38,658 bases of DNA. Origin: Acidovorax sp. (GTDB lineage: Bacteria > Pseudomonadota > Gammaproteobacteria > Burkholderiales > Burkholderiaceae_C). The notes under the pieces were generated by a model that was not told the origin of the DNA, ran no database searches, and saw only the letters and a program-made list of their open reading frames with translations. Shown piece by piece: positions 35,669 to 38,658 of the stretch. Both the position numbers and the translations under genes were made by a program. The stretch lies in the NCBI GenBank assembly GCA_004210805.1, contig SDXZ01000013.1, forward strand, positions 1 through 38,658. Reading direction: 5' to 3'. Every line of letters starts with the position of its first letter. The first letter of the stretch is position 1.

Positions 35669-36160
35669 ATGCTGATCAATATGGTTGTTCACCAGCCCCA
35701 GTCGCTGATCCAGGTCGTTTCACACACCCCGTACTGGGTCTGGGGCCTGCTGGCTGCCCTGGTGGCGCTGGGCGCAAGCCAGCTGCGCGACCGCCGCGCC
35801 GGCTTGCGCCGCATCCTGCTCATGCCCTTGGGCATGGCCGTCTTCTCGGCAGCGGGCGTGGTGTCGGCGTTTGGCGCCTCGGGCCAGACGGCGGCGCAGG
35901 CCGTGGGCGCATGGCTGTTGGCCGCAGCGGTGATCACGGCGCTGGCCCTGTGGTTTCAGCCCACCGCACCCGAAGGCACGCGCTACACCGCGTCTGCGCG
36001 CAGCTTCCATATCCCGGGCAGCGCCATGCCGCTGGTGCTCATCCTGGGCATCTTCCTGACCAAGTATTTCGTGGGTGTCGAACTGGCCATGCAGCCGTCG
36101 CTGGCCCGGGATGCCAGCTTTGCACTGCAGATCTCGGCCCTGTACGGCGTGTTCAACGGG
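35669..36160 (+). pseudogene. DUF6622-like membrane protein, 3' end lost at a junction
   Basis: From ATG 35669 (AAGGAA just upstream) 164 residues resemble DUF6622 proteins of Burkholderiales: VVSHTPYWVWGLLAALVALG, LRRILLMPLGMAVFSAAGVVSAFG, GTRYTASARSFHIPGS and LGIFLTKYFVGVELAMQPSL, up to ALYGVFNG. Relatives end about 15-25 residues later with a positively charged tail and a stop. Here the sequence changes at about 36160 into the body of a different gene in another frame. The original frame does not stop; it stays open through unrelated sequence into the hydrolase gene at 36428. The protein is probably non-native at its end. Confidence 0.7.
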
Positions 36161-36407
36161 GCGCGCAGGCGCCAAGCTGGGCTGGTACATGCACGCCGGC
36201 ATCTACCTGCTGGTCAATCTGCTCTTGATCACCCTGTCGGCCGCCAGCGGCCGCCACTGGGCCGTCTTCCCTGCCGTGGGCTGGGGCATCGGGCTGGCGG
36301 TGCACGGCGCCATAGTGTTTGTGTTGGCAGGCGGCTCTGGCCTGCACGAACGCATGGTCCAGGCCGAGCGGGACCGCCTGACGGCAGCGCAGGGCAATCG
36401 CTCCTGA
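36161..36407 (+). pseudogene. 2TM-domain protein, 5' end lost at a junction
   Basis: In the frame ending at TGA 36405-36407 the sequence reads RAGAKLGWYMHAGIYLLVNL, then GRHWAVFPAVGWGIGLAVHG and LHERMVQAERDRL. This is the 2TM-domain pattern: a basic start, two membrane helices and a charged tail. The usual start codon and first dozen residues are missing; the first ATG in frame (36189) is inside the first helix. It is joined to the preceding gene in a different frame, as expected from a deletion covering the end of one gene and the start of the next, or from a base error in a natural fusion. Confidence 0.65.
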
Positions 36408-36427
36408 ACCACTCACCAAAGCCCGCC

Positions 36428-37519
36428 ATGACCCACCCAGTCGCACAAACCCTTCTGCAACAGCTGGCATCCGGCCTGCTGGCCTTCGCTGCCGCGACCG
36501 CCGCCTTCATGCCGACCGCCAGCCATGCCGGCACCGGCCTCACGGAGCTGCCCGGCCTGCAGGGCGATGGCCCTGTCACCGTGTTTTACCCCACGGCCGC
36601 TGCCGACCAGGCCGTGCAGCGGGCAGCATTCACCCTGCAACTCGCCCACCAGGCAGAGCCGATGCGCGGCAACGGCCGCCTTGTTGTCATCACGCACGGC
36701 TCGGGTGGCAACCCCTGGGTGCATACCGACCTGGCCCATGCCCTGGTGGCGGCGGGCTTCGTGGTGGCCTTGCCGGAGCACGCGGGCGACAACTCCAAAG
36801 ACCCGTCCACGCCCGGCCCCGACAGCTGGAAGCGCCGCCCCGGTGAGGTGTCGCGCGCGGTAGATGCCATCGCGCAGGACAGCCGCTTGGCGCCGCTGTT
36901 GGCGCTGGACAAGGTCGGCGTGTTTGGAGGCTCTGCCGGGGGTCACACGGCGCTGACCTTTGCGGGCGGCCGCTGGTCGCCTGCGCGGTTCAAACAGCAC
37001 TGCGACGCGCACATTGCAGACGACTTTTCTTCCTGCGTGGGCTCGTTCACGCGGCTGCGCGGCAACCTGTTCGACGGCCTCAAGAAGGCGGTGGCGCTGG
37101 GCGTGATCCGCATGCGCTTTGACGATCCGGCCGAGCAGGCCTACCAGGACCCGCGCGTGCATGCGGCCGTTGCCAGCGTGCCTTTTGCGGCCGACTTCGA
37201 CATGGCCTCGCTCGCCGCACCGCGCATCCCGCTCGGGCTGGTCACCGCCAGCAAGGACGTCAATCAGATCCCGCGTTTTCACAGCAGCGCCGTGCTTGCC
37301 GCCTGCCAGGGCCGGTGCACCCACATCGCCGACTTCACGGATGGGAGCCATGGGGTGATGCTGTCGCCCATGCCACCGCTGCACCTGCTCAGCGACGTCA
37401 CCCGCGAACTGCTCATCGACCCGCCTGGATTCGACCGCAGCCAATTGGCGCAGGTGGATACCAAGATCGTGGCCTTCTTCGCCCAGCACTTGCAGCCGCT
37501 GCAATCCCGCACGCCGTGA
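36428..37519 (+). CDS. Secreted alpha/beta hydrolase (dienelactone/PAF-acetylhydrolase-like)
   Basis: A 363-residue exported hydrolase. The signal peptide ends at about ASHA (residue 34). The fold shows VTVFYPTAAADQ, the oxyanion region VVITHGSGGNPWVHTDLA, ALPEHAGDNSKDP, and nucleophile Ser169 in VFGGSAGGHTAL. The candidate His is in FTDGSHGVML near the end. This pattern fits the dienelactone-hydrolase or PAF-acetylhydrolase-like esterases, acting in the periplasm. Cys residues in CDAHIADDFSSC and AACQGRC could form disulfides. It starts at ATG 36428, 20 bases after the 2TM remnant. The same frame is open upstream into the DUF6622-like gene because of the junction there. Confidence 0.85.
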   Translation: MTHPVAQTLLQQLASGLLAFAAATAAFMPTASHAGTGLTELPGLQGDGPVTVFYPTAAADQAVQRAAFTLQLAHQAEPMRGNGRLVVITHGSGGNPWVHTDLAHALVAAGFVVALPEHAGDNSKDPSTPGPDSWKRRPGEVSRAVDAIAQDSRLAPLLALDKVGVFGGSAGGHTALTFAGGRWSPARFKQHCDAHIADDFSSCVGSFTRLRGNLFDGLKKAVALGVIRMRFDDPAEQAYQDPRVHAAVASVPFAADFDMASLAAPRIPLGLVTASKDVNQIPRFHSSAVLAACQGRCTHIADFTDGSHGVMLSPMPPLHLLSDVTRELLIDPPGFDRSQLAQVDTKIVAFFAQHLQPLQSRTP

Positions 37520-37559
37520 TGACCGGCTGCATTAAAAAGACCCCCCATCCGCCCCCGCC

Positions 37560-38609
37560 ATGCTGCTCATCTCCGCTGCCACACTCGCCTTGCTTGCAAC
37601 GACCACCACCCTGTCACAGTCGTCCAAACCCTTGCGCCACCGGCTTGTCGTCATGCTCATTCCCCTCATCGTTCTGACCGTCTGCCTGGCAGCGCTTGCA
37701 GCTGCCATTGCGTGGGGCGGCCCGAAGGACATCACGCCGCTGGCCAGCGTCAACACGCCTTTCGACGGGGTGGACTTCAGCGGCGTGCCGCCGGCGCAGC
37801 GCTACACCGCCCGGGACGGCACTGCTCTGGCGTGGTACGCCTACGCACCGGCCAGCGACGCGGCCAGCACACCGCCACGCCGCGTGGTGCTGGTGCATGG
37901 CTCGTCGTCGCGCGCGCGGTCCACCCATGTGCTGGCGCAGGCGCTGGCAGCCCAGGGGTTTGCGGTGGCGACGCTCGACATGCGGGGCCATGGCGAGTCA
38001 GGGCCACGCGGGCAGGTGGCGTACATCGGCCAGATGGAAGACGACGTCGAAGACTTTGTGCGCGCCGTGCCCCACGCCGGTCCGCAGACGCTCATGGGCT
38101 TTTCGGCCGGCGGCGGCTTTGCGCTGCGCTTTGCCGGCAGTGACCGGCAAGCGCTGTTCGACCGCTACGTTCTGCTCTCGCCCTTCCTGCACCAGGACGC
38201 CCCCACGGCGCGGCCCGACAGCGGCGGCTGGGCATCCGCGGGTGTACCAAGGCTGATTGCGCTGACCCTGCTCAACCGCGTGGGTATCACGCAGTGGAAC
38301 CACCTGCCGGTGCTGCGCTTTGCGCTGGACGAAGCCTCGGCCGCCAACCTCACGCCGAGCTACTCGTTCGCCCTGGCTATGAACTTTCGCCCCCAAGGCG
38401 ACTACGAGCTGGACATCCGCAATGCCCGCGGCAAGGTCTGCATCGTGGCCGGGCAGAACGATGAACTCTTCTACGCCGACCGGCTTGCCGACACCTTTGC
38501 CAAGGCTGGCAAATCCGTGCCCGTGACCCTGGTCCCGGGCGTCAACCACATCGGACTCACGCTCGACGCCACCGCCGTGCGCACCGTGGCACTGGCCTGC
38601 AACGGCTGA
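37560..38609 (+). CDS. Membrane-anchored alpha/beta hydrolase (lysophospholipase-like)
   Basis: A 349-residue hydrolase with one or two N-terminal hydrophobic segments (about 1-20 and 29-52), then a serine hydrolase domain: VVLVHGSSSRARSTHVLAQAL, TLDMRGHGESGPRG, the nucleophile Ser182 in LMGFSAGGGFAL, an acid in VAGQNDELFYADRL and His in VPGVNHIGLT. This resembles monoacylglycerol-lipase/lysophospholipase-type enzymes. A later ATG at 37651 would leave only the second TM. It follows the secreted hydrolase by 40 bases and may be co-transcribed. Substrate unknown. Confidence 0.88.
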   Translation: MLLISAATLALLATTTTLSQSSKPLRHRLVVMLIPLIVLTVCLAALAAAIAWGGPKDITPLASVNTPFDGVDFSGVPPAQRYTARDGTALAWYAYAPASDAASTPPRRVVLVHGSSSRARSTHVLAQALAAQGFAVATLDMRGHGESGPRGQVAYIGQMEDDVEDFVRAVPHAGPQTLMGFSAGGGFALRFAGSDRQALFDRYVLLSPFLHQDAPTARPDSGGWASAGVPRLIALTLLNRVGITQWNHLPVLRFALDEASAANLTPSYSFALAMNFRPQGDYELDIRNARGKVCIVAGQNDELFYADRLADTFAKAGKSVPVTLVPGVNHIGLTLDATAVRTVALACNG

Positions 38610-38643
38610 TCGGCGTACCCCCGCCCCCTAGAATCCACCCACC

Positions 38644-38658
38644 ATGCCCCACCCCATG
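38644..38658 (+). CDS. Possible start of a further gene, cut by window edge
   Basis: ATG at 38644 opens a frame reading MPHPM to the end of the window. TAGAAT, a -10-like hexamer, lies 15 bases upstream. Too little is visible to name a product. Confidence 0.25.

Noticed and set aside
1..38658. Phage, plasmid or defence island
   Set aside because: No integrase, capsid, toxin-antitoxin, restriction or replication gene was recognised, and the genes are typical chromosomal ones.

Overview
The window looks like chromosome from a Comamonadaceae betaproteobacterium close to Acidovorax. The evidence is high GC, dense coding with several 4-bp ATGA overlaps, a betaproteobacterial-type mutS, an Anbu proteasome-like gene, an mdtABC-oprM efflux operon, and AT-rich palindromic repeats of a kind I associate with this family. 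No tRNA, rRNA, CRISPR array, phage gene or intact transposase was seen.

Layout. 1-4981 (minus): two tandem PAS-GGDEF-EAL c-di-GMP proteins; the left one runs off the window and has a degenerate receiver at its N-terminus. 5329-8505 (plus): a small secreted NTF2-like protein, then a histidine kinase/OmpR-type regulator pair. 8588-10745: a divergent LysR cluster in which LysR (plus) faces a frameshifted flavodoxin-like reductase, a 4-oxalocrotonate tautomerase and an NTF2-like protein (minus). 10795-11259: a DUF1203 protein. 11560-16136 (plus): mutS, an Anbu-type peptidase and an alpha/beta hydrolase. 16269-21644 (plus): a 2-TM protein, an MpaB-type oxygenase and two tandem 7TMR-DISM-GGDEF cyclases, the second cut by an in-frame TGA. 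21739-21902: a 164-bp long palindrome (MITE-like), followed by a bicovalent FAD oxidase (21937-23436). 23534-25812 (minus): a PAS-PAS-GGDEF cyclase and uppP. 25947-34885 (minus): mdtA-mdtB-mdtC-oprM; mdtA has an internal in-frame deletion. 35217-38609 (plus): small membrane proteins, two of them joined by a lesion, then two alpha/beta hydrolases. A last start codon lies at the right edge.

Two themes stand out. First, five c-di-GMP enzymes sit within 25 kb, arranged as tandem paralogues whose regulatory residues have diverged (receiver, I-site, GGDDF). Second, several coding sequences are damaged or invaded. A dispersed palindromic repeat is translated in frame inside mutS. A one-base insertion breaks the flavodoxin gene. 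A probable TGG-to-TGA change breaks a cyclase. About 75 codons are missing from the efflux adaptor. A junction merges two membrane-protein genes and opens the frame into a secreted hydrolase. I cannot tell from one sequence which of these are biological and which are assembly artefacts. No wholly new system was recognised; the strongest candidates for a second look are the repeat inside mutS, the long palindrome and the cluster of lesions.
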